From positions 50,734 to 114,733 of the forward strand of contig NZ_JAGIAV010000009.1 in NCBI RefSeq assembly GCF_017744675.1: a stretch of 64,000 bases of DNA, read 5' to 3'. Shown here piece after piece: positions 1 to 8,447 of the stretch (position 1 is the stretch's first letter; each line of letters begins with the position of its first letter). Both the position numbers and the translations under genes were made by a program. Under the pieces are notes generated by a model. It was not told the origin of the DNA. It did not search any database and saw only the letters and a program-made list of their open reading frames with translations. Origin of the DNA: Flavobacterium sp. (GTDB lineage: Bacteria > Bacteroidota > Bacteroidia > Flavobacteriales > Flavobacteriaceae).

Positions 1-3000
1 GTCGTTTCCGTCAAAACCTTTTAGGAAAACGTGTAGATTATTCTGCTCGTTCGGTAATTGTCGTTGGTCCAGAGTTGAAATTATATGAGTGCGGATTGCC
101 AAAAGATATGGCGTCTGAGTTATACAAACCATTCGTTATTCGTAAGTTGATCGAAAGAGGTATTGTAAAAACAGTAAAATCTGCTAAGAAAATCATTGAC
201 AAAAAAGAGCCTGTAGTTTGGGATATCCTTGAAAACGTAATTAAAGGACACCCAGTATTACTTAACCGTGCTCCTACTTTGCACAGACTTGGTATTCAAG
301 CATTCCAACCAAAATTAATTGAAGGAAAAGCGATCCAGTTACACCCATTAGTATGTACGGCATTCAACGCCGATTTCGATGGTGACCAGATGGCGGTTCA
401 CTTACCATTAGGGCCAGAAGCTATTTTAGAGGCACAATTATTAATGTTGGCTTCTCACAATATCTTGAACCCTGCAAATGGTGCTCCAATTACTGTACCT
501 TCTCAGGACATGGTCTTGGGTCTATACTATATGACCAAAGAGCGTATTTCTACAGAAGATCACAAAATTATTGGTCAGGATTTGACTTTCTATTCTGCTG
601 AAGAAGTAAACATTGCATTAAACGAAGGAAGATTAGAATTGAATGCTCGTGTGAAAATTAGAGCAAAAGATTTTAATGACGCTGGAGAATTGGTGTACAA
701 AATCATCCAGACAACTGCAGGACGTGTATTATTTAACGAAGTAGTACCGGAAGCAGCTGGATATATCAACGACGTATTGACTAAGAAAAACCTTAGAGAT
801 ATTATCGGACACATTTTAAGTGTGACTGATGTACCTACAACGGCAGCTTTCTTGGATAATATGAAAGATATGGGGTATAAATTCGCATTTAGAGGAGGTT
901 TATCATTCTCTTTAGGTGATATTAGAATTCCAGAACAAAAAACGAAGTTAATTGCAGATGCTAGAGAGCAAGTTGAAGGTATCTCAACTAACTATAACAT
1001 GGGTCTTATCACAAATAACGAGCGTTACAACCAAGTTATTGACGTATGGACTTCAGCAAATGCTCAGTTGACAGAATTAGCAATGAAAAATATTAGAGAA
1101 GACCAACAAGGTTTCAACTCTGTATATATGATGCTTGATTCTGGAGCGAGAGGTTCTAAGGAGCAGATTCGTCAGTTAACTGGTATGCGTGGTTTGATGG
1201 CTAAGCCTAAAAAATCTACTGCTGGTGGTGGTGAGATTATTGAAAACCCGATTCTTTCTAACTTTAAGGAAGGTCTTTCGATCCTTGAGTACTTCATTTC
1301 TACTCACGGTGCTCGTAAAGGTCTTGCGGATACGGCTCTTAAAACAGCCGATGCTGGTTACTTGACAAGAAGGCTTCATGACGTTTCTCAAGATGTTATT
1401 GTTAACATCGAAGATTGTGGAACTTTAAGAGGTGTTGAAGTTGCTGCATTGAAGAAAAATGAGGAAATCGTTGAATCTTTAGGAGAGAGAATTTTAGGAC
1501 GTGTTGCATTACAAGACGTTATTAATCCTCTTACTAACGAGGTAATGGTTAAATCTGGAGAGCAAATCACTGAATCAATCATGAGAACTATCGAAGCTTC
1601 TCCAATTGAGAAAGTAGAAGTTAGATCTCCATTAACTTGTGAAGCTTTAAAAGGTATTTGTGCTAAATGTTACGGTAGAAACTTAGCTACTGGTAAGATG
1701 ACACAAAGAGGTGAAGCTGTCGGAGTTATTGCAGCTCAGTCTATTGGAGAGCCAGGTACACAGTTAACACTTCGTACGTTCCACGTTGGAGGGGTTGCTG
1801 GAGGTATCTCTGAAGAGTCTAGTATTATTACAAGATTCGCTGGTAGACTTGAAATTGAAGATTTAAAAACAGTTAAAGGTGAAGACGGAGAAGGAAACTC
1901 TGTTGATATCGTAGTTTCTCGTTCAACTGAGTTGAAATTAGTTGACGAAAAAACTGGAATTGTTTTAAATACACATAACATTCCTTACGGATCTAGTATT
2001 TTTGTTAATGATGGAGATACTGTTGCTAAAGGAACTGTAATCTGTAAATGGGATCCATATAACGGTGTAATTGTTTCTGAGTTTACTGGTAAGATTGCTT
2101 ACGAAGATTTAGAGCAAGGACAATCGTTCATGGTGGAGATCGATGAGCAGACTGGTTTCCAAGAAAAAGTAATTTCTGAGGCTAGAAACAAAAAATTAAT
2201 CCCAACTTTATTAGTTTATGGTAAAGAAGGTGAATTGATTCGTTCTTACAACTTACCAGTAGGTGCACACTTAATGGTTGAGAATGGAGAGAAAATTAAA
2301 GCAGGTAAAGTATTAGTTAAGATTCCACGTCGTTCTTCTAAAGCGGGCGATATCACGGGAGGTCTTCCTAGAATTACAGAGTTGCTTGAGGCTCGTAACC
2401 CTTCTAACCCAGCTGTTGTATCTGAAATTGATGGTGTTGTATCTTTTGGAAAAATTAAGAGAGGTAACCGTGAGATCGTTATCGAGTCTAAATTTGGAGA
2501 GATTAAAAAGTATTTAGTTAAACTTTCTAGCCAAATCTTAGTACAAGAAAATGACTTCGTAAGAGCGGGAGTTCCATTGTCTGATGGTGCAATTACACCA
2601 GATGACATCTTAAGAATTCAAGGTCCAGCTGCTGTACAACAGTACTTGGTAAATGAAATTCAAGAGGTTTACCGTTTACAAGGGGTAAAAATTAATGACA
2701 AACACTTCGAGGTAGTTATTCGTCAGATGATGCGTAAAGTACGAGTTGAAGATCCAGGAGATACTCTATTCTTAGAAGATCAATTGATCCACACTAAAGA
2801 CTTTATCATTCAAAATGATAAATTATATGGTATGAAAGTGGTTGAAGATGCTGGAGATTCTTCAGTATTGAAACCAGGTCAGATCATTACTCCTCGTGAG
2901 TTACGTGATGAGAATTCATTATTGAAACGTACAGATAAAAATCTTGTTGTAGCAAGAGACGTAATCACTGCAACTGCAACGCCAGTTTTACAAGGTATTA

Positions 3001-3242
3001 CAAGAGCTTCGTTACAAACTAAATCATTCATTTCTGCGGCTTCATTCCAGGAGACAACGAAAGTACTTAACGAGGCTGCTGTAGCTGGTAAAGTAGATGA
3101 TCTAGAAGGATTAAAAGAAAATGTAATTGTTGGACACAGAATTCCTGCAGGAACTGGTATGAGAGAGTACGATAACACTATCGTAGGATCTAAAGATGAT
3201 TACAACGAAATGATGGCTAATAAAGAAGAATACATTTATTAA
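1..3242 (+). CDS. rpoC: DNA-directed RNA polymerase subunit beta' (3' part; start lies before the window)
   Basis: Catalytic beta' subunit of RNA polymerase. The reading frame is open from base 3, so the gene enters from the left and only its 5' part is missing. The active-site Mg-binding motif NADFDGDQ is at bases 366-389. Downstream come the bridge-helix/trigger-loop region (GLMAKP ... STHGARKGLADTALKTA) and the second zinc site (TCEALKGICAKCYG). Between GLMAKP and the conserved IIENPI there is a short lysine/glycine-rich insert (KKSTAGGGE) absent from the E. coli protein and, from family knowledge, usual in Bacteroidota. The DUF3467 gene follows after 10 bases and probably shares the transcript, which would end at the hairpin at 3571-3591. 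Identity is certain. Confidence 0.98.
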   Translation, partial: RFRQNLLGKRVDYSARSVIVVGPELKLYECGLPKDMASELYKPFVIRKLIERGIVKTVKSAKKIIDKKEPVVWDILENVIKGHPVLLNRAPTLHRLGIQAFQPKLIEGKAIQLHPLVCTAFNADFDGDQMAVHLPLGPEAILEAQLLMLASHNILNPANGAPITVPSQDMVLGLYYMTKERISTEDHKIIGQDLTFYSAEEVNIALNEGRLELNARVKIRAKDFNDAGELVYKIIQTTAGRVLFNEVVPEAAGYINDVLTKKNLRDIIGHILSVTDVPTTAAFLDNMKDMGYKFAFRGGLSFSLGDIRIPEQKTKLIADAREQVEGISTNYNMGLITNNERYNQVIDVWTSANAQLTELAMKNIREDQQGFNSVYMMLDSGARGSKEQIRQLTGMRGLMAKPKKSTAGGGEIIENPILSNFKEGLSILEYFISTHGARKGLADTALKTADAGYLTRRLHDVSQDVIVNIEDCGTLRGVEVAALKKNEEIVESLGERILGRVALQDVINPLTNEVMVKSGEQITESIMRTIEASPIEKVEVRSPLTCEALKGICAKCYGRNLATGKMTQRGEAVGVIAAQSIGEPGTQLTLRTFHVGGVAGGISEESSIITRFAGRLEIEDLKTVKGEDGEGNSVDIVVSRSTELKLVDEKTGIVLNTHNIPYGSSIFVNDGDTVAKGTVICKWDPYNGVIVSEFTGKIAYEDLEQGQSFMVEIDEQTGFQEKVISEARNKKLIPTLLVYGKEGELIRSYNLPVGAHLMVENGEKIKAGKVLVKIPRRSSKAGDITGGLPRITELLEARNPSNPAVVSEIDGVVSFGKIKRGNREIVIESKFGEIKKYLVKLSSQILVQENDFVRAGVPLSDGAITPDDILRIQGPAAVQQYLVNEIQEVYRLQGVKINDKHFEVVIRQMMRKVRVEDPGDTLFLEDQLIHTKDFIIQNDKLYGMKVVEDAGDSSVLKPGQIITPRELRDENSLLKRTDKNLVVARDVITATATPVLQGITRASLQTKSFISAASFQETTKVLNEAAVAGKVDDLEGLKENVIVGHRIPAGTGMREYDNTIVGSKDDYNEMMANKEEYIY

Positions 3243-3252
3243 TTAGGAAACT

Positions 3253-3564
3253 ATGAGTAATCCGAAACAACAACAAGAGCAAATTAATATCGAGTTAGAT
3301 GAAAACATCGCAGAAGGAATTTATTCTAATCTTGCGATAATTAATCACTCCTCATCAGAGTTTGTTTTAGATTTTGTGAGCATTATGCCAGGTATTCCTA
3401 AAGCCAAGGTAAAGTCAAGAATTGTCTTGACACCGCAACATGCTAAAAGATTATTGCGTGCTATAGGTGAAAATATCCATAGATTTGAGGCTGCTCATGG
3501 CGAAATCAAAGAAACGGAGCAAGCACCAATTCCGCTTAATTTTGGTCCAACTGGACAAGCATAA
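3253..3564 (+). CDS. DUF3467 family protein
   Basis: Small protein of 103 residues matching the DUF3467 family, whose function is unknown. It starts 10 bases after the rpoC stop, so it is probably translated from the rpoC message. The chain has an acidic, glutamine-rich start (KQQQEQINIELDE), then a compact beta-rich domain with the family-typical stretch SEFVLDFVSIMPG and a helical TPQHAKRLLRAIGENI. There is no signal peptide or membrane segment, so it is cytoplasmic. The position directly behind rpoC is, to my knowledge, conserved in Flavobacteriia. A link to transcription is only a guess from that linkage. Confidence 0.9.
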   Translation: MSNPKQQQEQINIELDENIAEGIYSNLAIINHSSSEFVLDFVSIMPGIPKAKVKSRIVLTPQHAKRLLRAIGENIHRFEAAHGEIKETEQAPIPLNFGPTGQA

Positions 3565-3569
3565 ATTTT

Positions 3570-3596
3570 AAAGCCCCTTTTTAAGGGGCTTTTTTA
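3570..3596 (+). terminator. Rho-independent terminator after rpoC-DUF3467
   Basis: Perfect 9-bp stem AAGCCCCTT / AAGGGGCTT (3571-3579 and 3583-3591) with a 3-nt loop, followed by a T run. It closes the rpoC transcription unit. Confidence 0.9.
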
Positions 3597-3745
3597 TTGG
3601 AAGAAGAATGCAGTTAATCTGATTTAATTTACTTTGGTCGACAAAATTTCTTTCTAATCCAATATTCTTTTAATTTGGTGTTGCCTAAAAAAGATTGAAT
3701 TTTGAAATATAATGACTTAGTAAAGGTTGATTTAATTCAAATTAT

Positions 3746-3780
3746 AAAAAAGCGCTAATTTAATATTAGCGCTTTTTTTA
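3746..3780 (+). terminator. Orphan hairpin terminator in a gene-free gap
   Basis: Perfect 9-bp stem AGCGCTAAT / ATTAGCGCT (3751-3759, 3765-3773), 5-nt loop, A-rich 5' flank and seven T's after it. It lies about 180 bases past the rpoC terminator with no ORF between, in a 330-base gap (3565-3894). It may end read-through or a small RNA from about 3600-3780. A 7-of-8 match to the -7 element (TTACTTTG, near 3629) is the only promoter-like sequence seen. Confidence 0.6.
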
Positions 3781-3894
3781 TGCTGAAAATTTTGGAATGA
3801 AATTTTTTAAAACTGTTTCCCAACCTTTTTATGTAAAATGTACTCTATATAAGTAAAATGATCTGCGAAAGATTCTAACTTAAAAAGATACATT

Positions 3895-4647
3895 ATGAAA
3901 AAGAAATTCACCTTAGAAATAGCAAGCCCTTGTTCTGAAAATTTTGATAAAATGATTCCTAATGCAAATGGTTCATTTTGCAATTCGTGCATGAAAAATG
4001 TAATTGATTTAAGTAGAAAAACGAATTCTGAAGTGGCTAAATTCATTGCAGAAAACAAAGACAGCAATATTTGCGCAAGACTGAAAGCAACCCAGCTAGA
4101 AGAAGAATTTCAATATAGTGAAACATCTAAAATCAATAATTTAAAGTATGCCGCCGTTGCAGCTTCTATTTTATTGGTGTCAAATGTAAGCGGACAAGAA
4201 AAAGCTAATGTCGAAACAGAAATTAGAGTTCCACAGCCAGTTCATTACACCGTTGGTAAAGTTGCTTATGTTCAAAGTACAGAAGAACAATCAATCTTTG
4301 TAAAAGGAAAATTATTGGAAGCCAAAACGAAGAAACCTTTCGATAAAAAAACATATAGAAATCTTGAGATAACTATTAATGGTTCAAAAAGTAATGTGAA
4401 AATGAATTCGAAAACAGGTGAGTTTTTAATTCCAATAGTTGTCTCAAAAGATGCTAAGACATTTCAGATAACTATTACAGCAGATGATTACTATCTTTCT
4501 AAAGCAGTTAATTTTGATGTGAATTTAGTGAAAGATAATGTTTTGAATCAAAATATAATTATCTCAGCAGAAGAACTCTCTAGGATTTATATTGCGGGCG
4601 GATTAGGAATTAATTATATTTCTGAGAAAAGAACAAAGGAAATTTAG
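3895..4647 (+). CDS. Hypothetical membrane protein with Cys-rich N-terminal motif
   Basis: Function unknown. The cytoplasmic-looking N-terminus (about 1-80) carries four cysteines, C13, C29, C32 and C60, in the arrangement PCSENFDKM...GSFCNSCMKNVIDL...NICARL. That is a version of a Cys motif I associate with many Bacteroidota proteins, often before a membrane helix and a carboxypeptidase-regulatory-like domain. One likely transmembrane helix is at about 84-100 (KYAAVAASILLVSNV). The rest (about 105-250) is beta-rich, with KGKLLEAKTKKPF resembling the start of such a regulatory-like domain. The four Cys could bind a metal, but this is inference. It is monocistronic and convergent with prfC, sharing a bidirectional terminator. 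Confidence 0.7.
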   Translation: MKKKFTLEIASPCSENFDKMIPNANGSFCNSCMKNVIDLSRKTNSEVAKFIAENKDSNICARLKATQLEEEFQYSETSKINNLKYAAVAASILLVSNVSGQEKANVETEIRVPQPVHYTVGKVAYVQSTEEQSIFVKGKLLEAKTKKPFDKKTYRNLEITINGSKSNVKMNSKTGEFLIPIVVSKDAKTFQITITADDYYLSKAVNFDVNLVKDNVLNQNIIISAEELSRIYIAGGLGINYISEKRTKEI

Positions 4648-4653
4648 ATACAA

Positions 4654-4686
4654 AAAAGGCTGTTTAGAATTTAAACAGCCTTTTAT
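4654..4686. terminator. Bidirectional terminator between convergent genes
   Basis: 12-bp stem AAAAGGCTGTTT / AAACAGCCTTTT (4655-4666, 4673-4684) with A's on the left and T's on the right. It can serve both the plus-strand gene ending at 4647 and prfC on the minus strand. Confidence 0.85.
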
Positions 4687-4706
4687 ATTTCAAATAAATG
4701 AGATTT

Positions 4707-6299
4707 TTAATCAAATTCTGATGTAAAGTATAATTTTACAGAAGGATATTTGCTTTGCGTCATTTGAATGGTAAAATCAGAATCGGCTAAGAATACTAAT
4801 TGACCGTATTTATCATGGGCAAGGAATTTTTGTTTGATACGTTTAAATTCTTTGAACTCTTCATTTTTAGCATCGTCTGGTTTTACCCAGCAAGCTTTAT
4901 GAACAGGGAAGTTTTCATAAGTACATTTTGCTCCATATTCGTGCTCTAAACGATATTGAATTACTTCATATTGAAGCGCTCCAACCGTTCCGATAACTTT
5001 ACGATTATTCATTTCAAGTGTAAATAGCTGTGCCACACCTTCATCCATTAACTGATCAACTCCTTTTTCTAATTGCTTAGCTTTCATTGGGTCAGCATTG
5101 TTGATATATCTAAAGTGCTCTGGAGAGAAACTCGGAATTCCTTTAAAACTCATGATTTCGCCTTCTGTTAAAGTATCACCAATTTTAAAGTTTCCTGTAT
5201 CATGCAAACCTACAATGTCACCAGGATAAGAAATGTCTACGATCTCTTTTTTCTCAGCGAAAAAGGCATTCGGACTTGAGAATTTTAAGTTTTTCTTCTG
5301 ACGAACGTGGTAATAAGGTTTATTTCTTTCAAAAGTTCCCGAAACGATTTTGATAAATGCTAAACGGTCACGGTGTTTTGGATCCATGTTGGCGTGGATT
5401 TTGAAAACAAATCCAGACATTTTTTCTTCTGTCGGCTCAACTGTACGAGTTTCAGAATCTTTTGCTCTTGGAGAAGGAGCGATTGTAATGAAACAATCTA
5501 ACAACTCACGAACTCCAAAATTATTTAAAGCAGAACCAAAGAATACAGGTTGAATCTTTCCGTCCAAATAATCTTGACGCTCAAATTTTGGATAAACCTC
5601 ATCAATTAATTCTAATTCTTCACGAAGTTTATTCGCTGCTTTTTCACCCACAATTTTGTCTAATTCTGGATTATTCTGAACATCAGAAAAAGCAATTGTT
5701 TCTTCGATATTTTTACGGCTGTCTCCACTGAAAAGATTAATGTTTTCTTCCCATAAGTTGTAAATTCCTTGGAAATCATAACCCATTCCGATAGGGAAAC
5801 TCAAAGGCGTAACTTTTAATCCTAATTTTTGTTCTACTTCATCCATTAGATCGAAAGCATCTTTACCTTCACGGTCTAATTTGTTGATGAAAACAATCAT
5901 CGGAATGTTACGCATTCTACAAACGGCAACCAATTTTTCAGTTTGTTCCTCAACCCCTTTTGCAACGTCAATTACAACAATTACGCTATCAACAGCAGTT
6001 AAAGTTCTAAATGTATCTTCAGCAAAATCCTTGTGTCCAGGAGTATCAAGGATGTTGATTTTTTTATCTTTATAATTAAAAGCAAGCACAGAAGTCGAAA
6101 CCGAGATACCTCTTTGGCGTTCGATTTCCATAAAGTCACTCGTTGCTCCTTTTTTAATTTTGTTATTCTTTACAGCTCCTGCTTCTTGAATTGCACCTCC
6201 AAATAAAAGTAATTTCTCTGTTAATGTCGTTTTACCGGCATCGGGATGCGATATAATTCCAAATGTTCTTCTGCGTTGTATTTCTTTTAAAAAGCTCAT
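4707..6299 (-). CDS. prfC: Peptide chain release factor 3 (RF3 GTPase)
   Basis: Translational GTPase that releases RF1/RF2 from the ribosome after peptide hydrolysis, and acts in the cytoplasm. All G motifs are intact: G1 SHPDAGKTT (17-25), G2 RGISVSTS, G3 DTPGH, G4 NKLD. The C-terminal RF3 domain is present to the end (GTVGALQYEVIQYRL, then HDKYGQLVFL). The 530-residue length matches the family (E. coli RF3 is 529). The start MSFLKEIQRRRTFGIISHPDAGKT is standard. A TACTTTTG -7 element lies 20 bases upstream. It is monocistronic. Confidence 0.97.
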   Translation of the reverse strand: MSFLKEIQRRRTFGIISHPDAGKTTLTEKLLLFGGAIQEAGAVKNNKIKKGATSDFMEIERQRGISVSTSVLAFNYKDKKINILDTPGHKDFAEDTFRTLTAVDSVIVVIDVAKGVEEQTEKLVAVCRMRNIPMIVFINKLDREGKDAFDLMDEVEQKLGLKVTPLSFPIGMGYDFQGIYNLWEENINLFSGDSRKNIEETIAFSDVQNNPELDKIVGEKAANKLREELELIDEVYPKFERQDYLDGKIQPVFFGSALNNFGVRELLDCFITIAPSPRAKDSETRTVEPTEEKMSGFVFKIHANMDPKHRDRLAFIKIVSGTFERNKPYYHVRQKKNLKFSSPNAFFAEKKEIVDISYPGDIVGLHDTGNFKIGDTLTEGEIMSFKGIPSFSPEHFRYINNADPMKAKQLEKGVDQLMDEGVAQLFTLEMNNRKVIGTVGALQYEVIQYRLEHEYGAKCTYENFPVHKACWVKPDDAKNEEFKEFKRIKQKFLAHDKYGQLVFLADSDFTIQMTQSKYPSVKLYFTSEFD

Positions 6300-6318
6300 A
6301 TTTCGTATAAATAGGTTG

Positions 6319-6326
6319 CAAAAGTA
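6319..6326 (-). promoter_or_regulatory. Putative -7 element for prfC
   Basis: Minus-strand TACTTTTG matches TAnnTTTG, 20 bases before the prfC start codon. No TTG at -33 is visible, so the call rests on one element and its position. Confidence 0.4.
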
Positions 6327-6406
6327 CTATTAATTACGGCTTAATAAAAATATTAGGTTCTTAAATAAGGAGCTTTAATTCACAAGATTCATTTCGACGT
6401 AGTTTT

Positions 6407-6470
6407 TTTGCCACGAATTACACAAATTAGCACAAATTAATTAGTGTAAATTTGTGTAATTCGTGGCAAA
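6407..6470. repeat. Intergenic inverted repeat (CCACGAATTACACAAATTAG family)
   Basis: Two 27-base arms (6407-6433 and 6444-6470) pair with two mismatches around a 10-base AT loop. The outer core GCCACGAATT is shared with the repeat at 44305-44357, so these are two members of one dispersed family. It lies between prfC and the amylase terminator. No coding potential. Confidence 0.8.
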
Positions 6471-6474
6471 ATAT

Positions 6475-6503
6475 AAAAAAGGCTGCTCATTTTGAGCAGC
6501 CTT
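6475..6503 (-). terminator. Terminator of the alpha-amylase gene
   Basis: 11-bp stem AAGGCTGCTCA / TGAGCAGCCTT (6479-6489, 6493-6503) with a 3-nt loop. On the minus strand it is followed by a T run, 19 bases past the amylase stop. Confidence 0.85.
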
Positions 6504-6521
6504 AGAATAGTCATTTTAAAA

Positions 6522-7961
6522 TTACTGATTAATTGACCAAATTGAATATCCCTTTGGAGGACATTGTATTTTTACCCATTTGTCTGCCTGAGTAGTTGGA
6601 TACCAAGTTGAGTTTCCTGTGAAATCTTTAATTTGAGTATTAGCCCAATTCGTCTGAACCCATCTTTCTTGCCAAACGTCTGAATTATTAATGTAAACTA
6701 CCAATCCTGGATTTCCGTTATATCCGTTTCTTCTTGCAACATATTCGTCATTATCAGAATATAAAATAGAAGTCGTTCCCGTTGCTTTATTATTGTGAAT
6801 CCAGATTAGATTGTTTAGTTTGTTTTTGTCTAGCCATTCTTCATAATCTCTGTAGAAAATTGTTGGATAACCTTCGTGAGTTAATATATATGAATACGCC
6901 AACATTTTACTCCAAATTTCATCTGTATCGTGATTAGTTACAAATGTTACAGCTTTGTATGGGTTACGTTTCCACATCATATCATCATTTAATAATGCAA
7001 GGTTATTTCCGTCAAAAGCGTCATTCATTTTATAGTAACATGCAAAGTCAAAAACAGAACTGTTGGCATTGTTTGCCCAGTCATTTAATACATTTACATT
7101 TGAGTCCCATAATTCTCCAACAGAAAATCCGCCAACATTGGCATTCCATGAATTTACAACCCATGCACCAAAACCTTTTACGTAGTCGAATCTCCAACCA
7201 TCAAATTTCATGGTGTTTTTATAATATTTACCAACTCCGTCGGTTCTCAGCCACAACCAGTTTTGAACATTTGGTGCAGCGTGGCATAAATCTGGAAAAC
7301 CTCCAAAAGATCCTTCGTCATTGTTTCCATAACTGTTTTTGTAAAAATCATTATAGTTACGCGGAAATTTACCAGAAGCAACTCCTGTAAAATTTGTCCA
7401 TGTATTTGTTCCTGTAAACGGATTTGCTTCAGATTGCCCTCCGCTGTTATGGTTAATTACAATATCAGCATAAACTTTAATGTTTTCGTTATGAGCTGCT
7501 GTAATTAAGCTTACCAATTCGGCTTTGGATCCAAATCTTGTTTCAACACTTCCGTTTTGGTTGTAATCTCCAAAATCAAAATAATCTGTTGGGTCATATC
7601 CCATAGAAAAAGCTCCGTTTTGCGCTTTTGATGCTGGCGGAAGCCAAATTGAACCAATTCCAGCATTTCCCCATGCAGTTACTTTACTGCTTACGGTATT
7701 CCACCAAGTTCCTCCTGCAGGAACATCCCAATAGAAAGCTTGCATCATAACACCGCCTCCTGGATTGTCTACATATTTTCCTGTTGTAGAACTAGAAGTG
7801 CCAGTGCTAAAAGGTTTTCCGTCATGATGCGTAACATCAATAATCTTAAATTGTTTGCTTTCTGCTTTGGCATCTGATTCACTAATTTCATTTTGTGAGC
7901 ACGAATAAAGTAGTGCTGAAAATGCCGTAATAAGACATAGTTTTAAAATAGGTTTTTTCAT
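6522..7961 (-). CDS. Lipoprotein alpha-amylase, GH13 (archaeal GH13_7-like)
   Basis: Secreted endo-acting alpha-1,4-glucanase. A lipoprotein signal peptide ends at LLYSC (Cys21), so the enzyme should be anchored in an outer or periplasmic membrane leaflet. The (beta/alpha)8 catalytic domain starts near residue 70. It shows ADIVINH (conserved region I), GWRFDYVKG with nucleophile D259, GELWD with acid/base E283, and TNHDTDEIW with transition-state stabiliser D345. Several stretches (VMMQAFYWDVP, SIWLPP, SMGYDPTDYFDFG, GFPDLCH, PTIFYRDYEEWL) look, from memory, very like the Pyrococcus amylases of GH13_7 rather than Bacillus or Sus-type enzymes. No susC/susD genes are next to it. It is monocistronic with its own terminator. 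Amylase activity is certain at family level; subfamily assignment is by recall. Confidence 0.93.
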   Translation of the reverse strand: MKKPILKLCLITAFSALLYSCSQNEISESDAKAESKQFKIIDVTHHDGKPFSTGTSSSTTGKYVDNPGGGVMMQAFYWDVPAGGTWWNTVSSKVTAWGNAGIGSIWLPPASKAQNGAFSMGYDPTDYFDFGDYNQNGSVETRFGSKAELVSLITAAHNENIKVYADIVINHNSGGQSEANPFTGTNTWTNFTGVASGKFPRNYNDFYKNSYGNNDEGSFGGFPDLCHAAPNVQNWLWLRTDGVGKYYKNTMKFDGWRFDYVKGFGAWVVNSWNANVGGFSVGELWDSNVNVLNDWANNANSSVFDFACYYKMNDAFDGNNLALLNDDMMWKRNPYKAVTFVTNHDTDEIWSKMLAYSYILTHEGYPTIFYRDYEEWLDKNKLNNLIWIHNNKATGTTSILYSDNDEYVARRNGYNGNPGLVVYINNSDVWQERWVQTNWANTQIKDFTGNSTWYPTTQADKWVKIQCPPKGYSIWSINQ

Positions 7962-8447
7962 AATAGATGTGGTTAAGTTAAATAGTGAGTTTTGTAATTA
8001 TTTAATTTTAGGCTTTAAAAAGTATAAAATGCTAATTTTTTATCCCCTAAAATGATAATTACGCATCTAAAGTAAATGTTTTTTGATTTAATTTTAATTT
8101 GTAAGAAAATAGTTTGTTACGAAAACGTTGTAGTGTTGAGAACTTTTTTTATAATGCTTATTATAAGACAATTATTTGCCTTTAAAATTCAAATTTGGCT
8201 ATTGATTATAAAATTATCGTTCTTTGTAATGAAAAAATGAAATAGATGATTCCTAGCATTGATATAATACTATCCTATAATTTTTTGTTAATAGTATATC
8301 GGATAGTTGGATTATGTAATTGAATTGTTATTTTTGTTCGTTATAAGTTACGAAAGAACTATACTTTATTGTTTATGTTTGGTTGAACATCAATAATTTA
8401 AGAGAGATTATCTAAAACAGGCTTACATTCAAATAAAAATTAAAATA
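7962..8447. other. AT-rich divergent intergenic region (amylase / PPIase)
   Basis: A 486-base gap between the divergent amylase and PPIase genes. It must contain both promoters; only the rightward one is recognisable (8307-8336). A short dyad ACTATCC / GGATAGT (8269-8275, 8301-8307) overlaps the -33 element of that promoter and could be a protein site, but is short enough to be chance. No ORF is seen. Confidence 0.5.
8307..8336 (+). promoter_or_regulatory. Bacteroidota-type promoter for the PPIase gene
   Basis: TTG (8307-8309), 19-base spacer, then TATTTTTG (8329-8336), a full match to TTG-N19-TAnnTTTG. It implies a leader of about 105 bases before the start at 8448. Confidence 0.6.

Noticed and set aside
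2246..2608. 120-codon minus-strand ORF inside rpoC
   Set aside because: Antisense to a highly conserved gene and without recognisable domains; a shadow frame.
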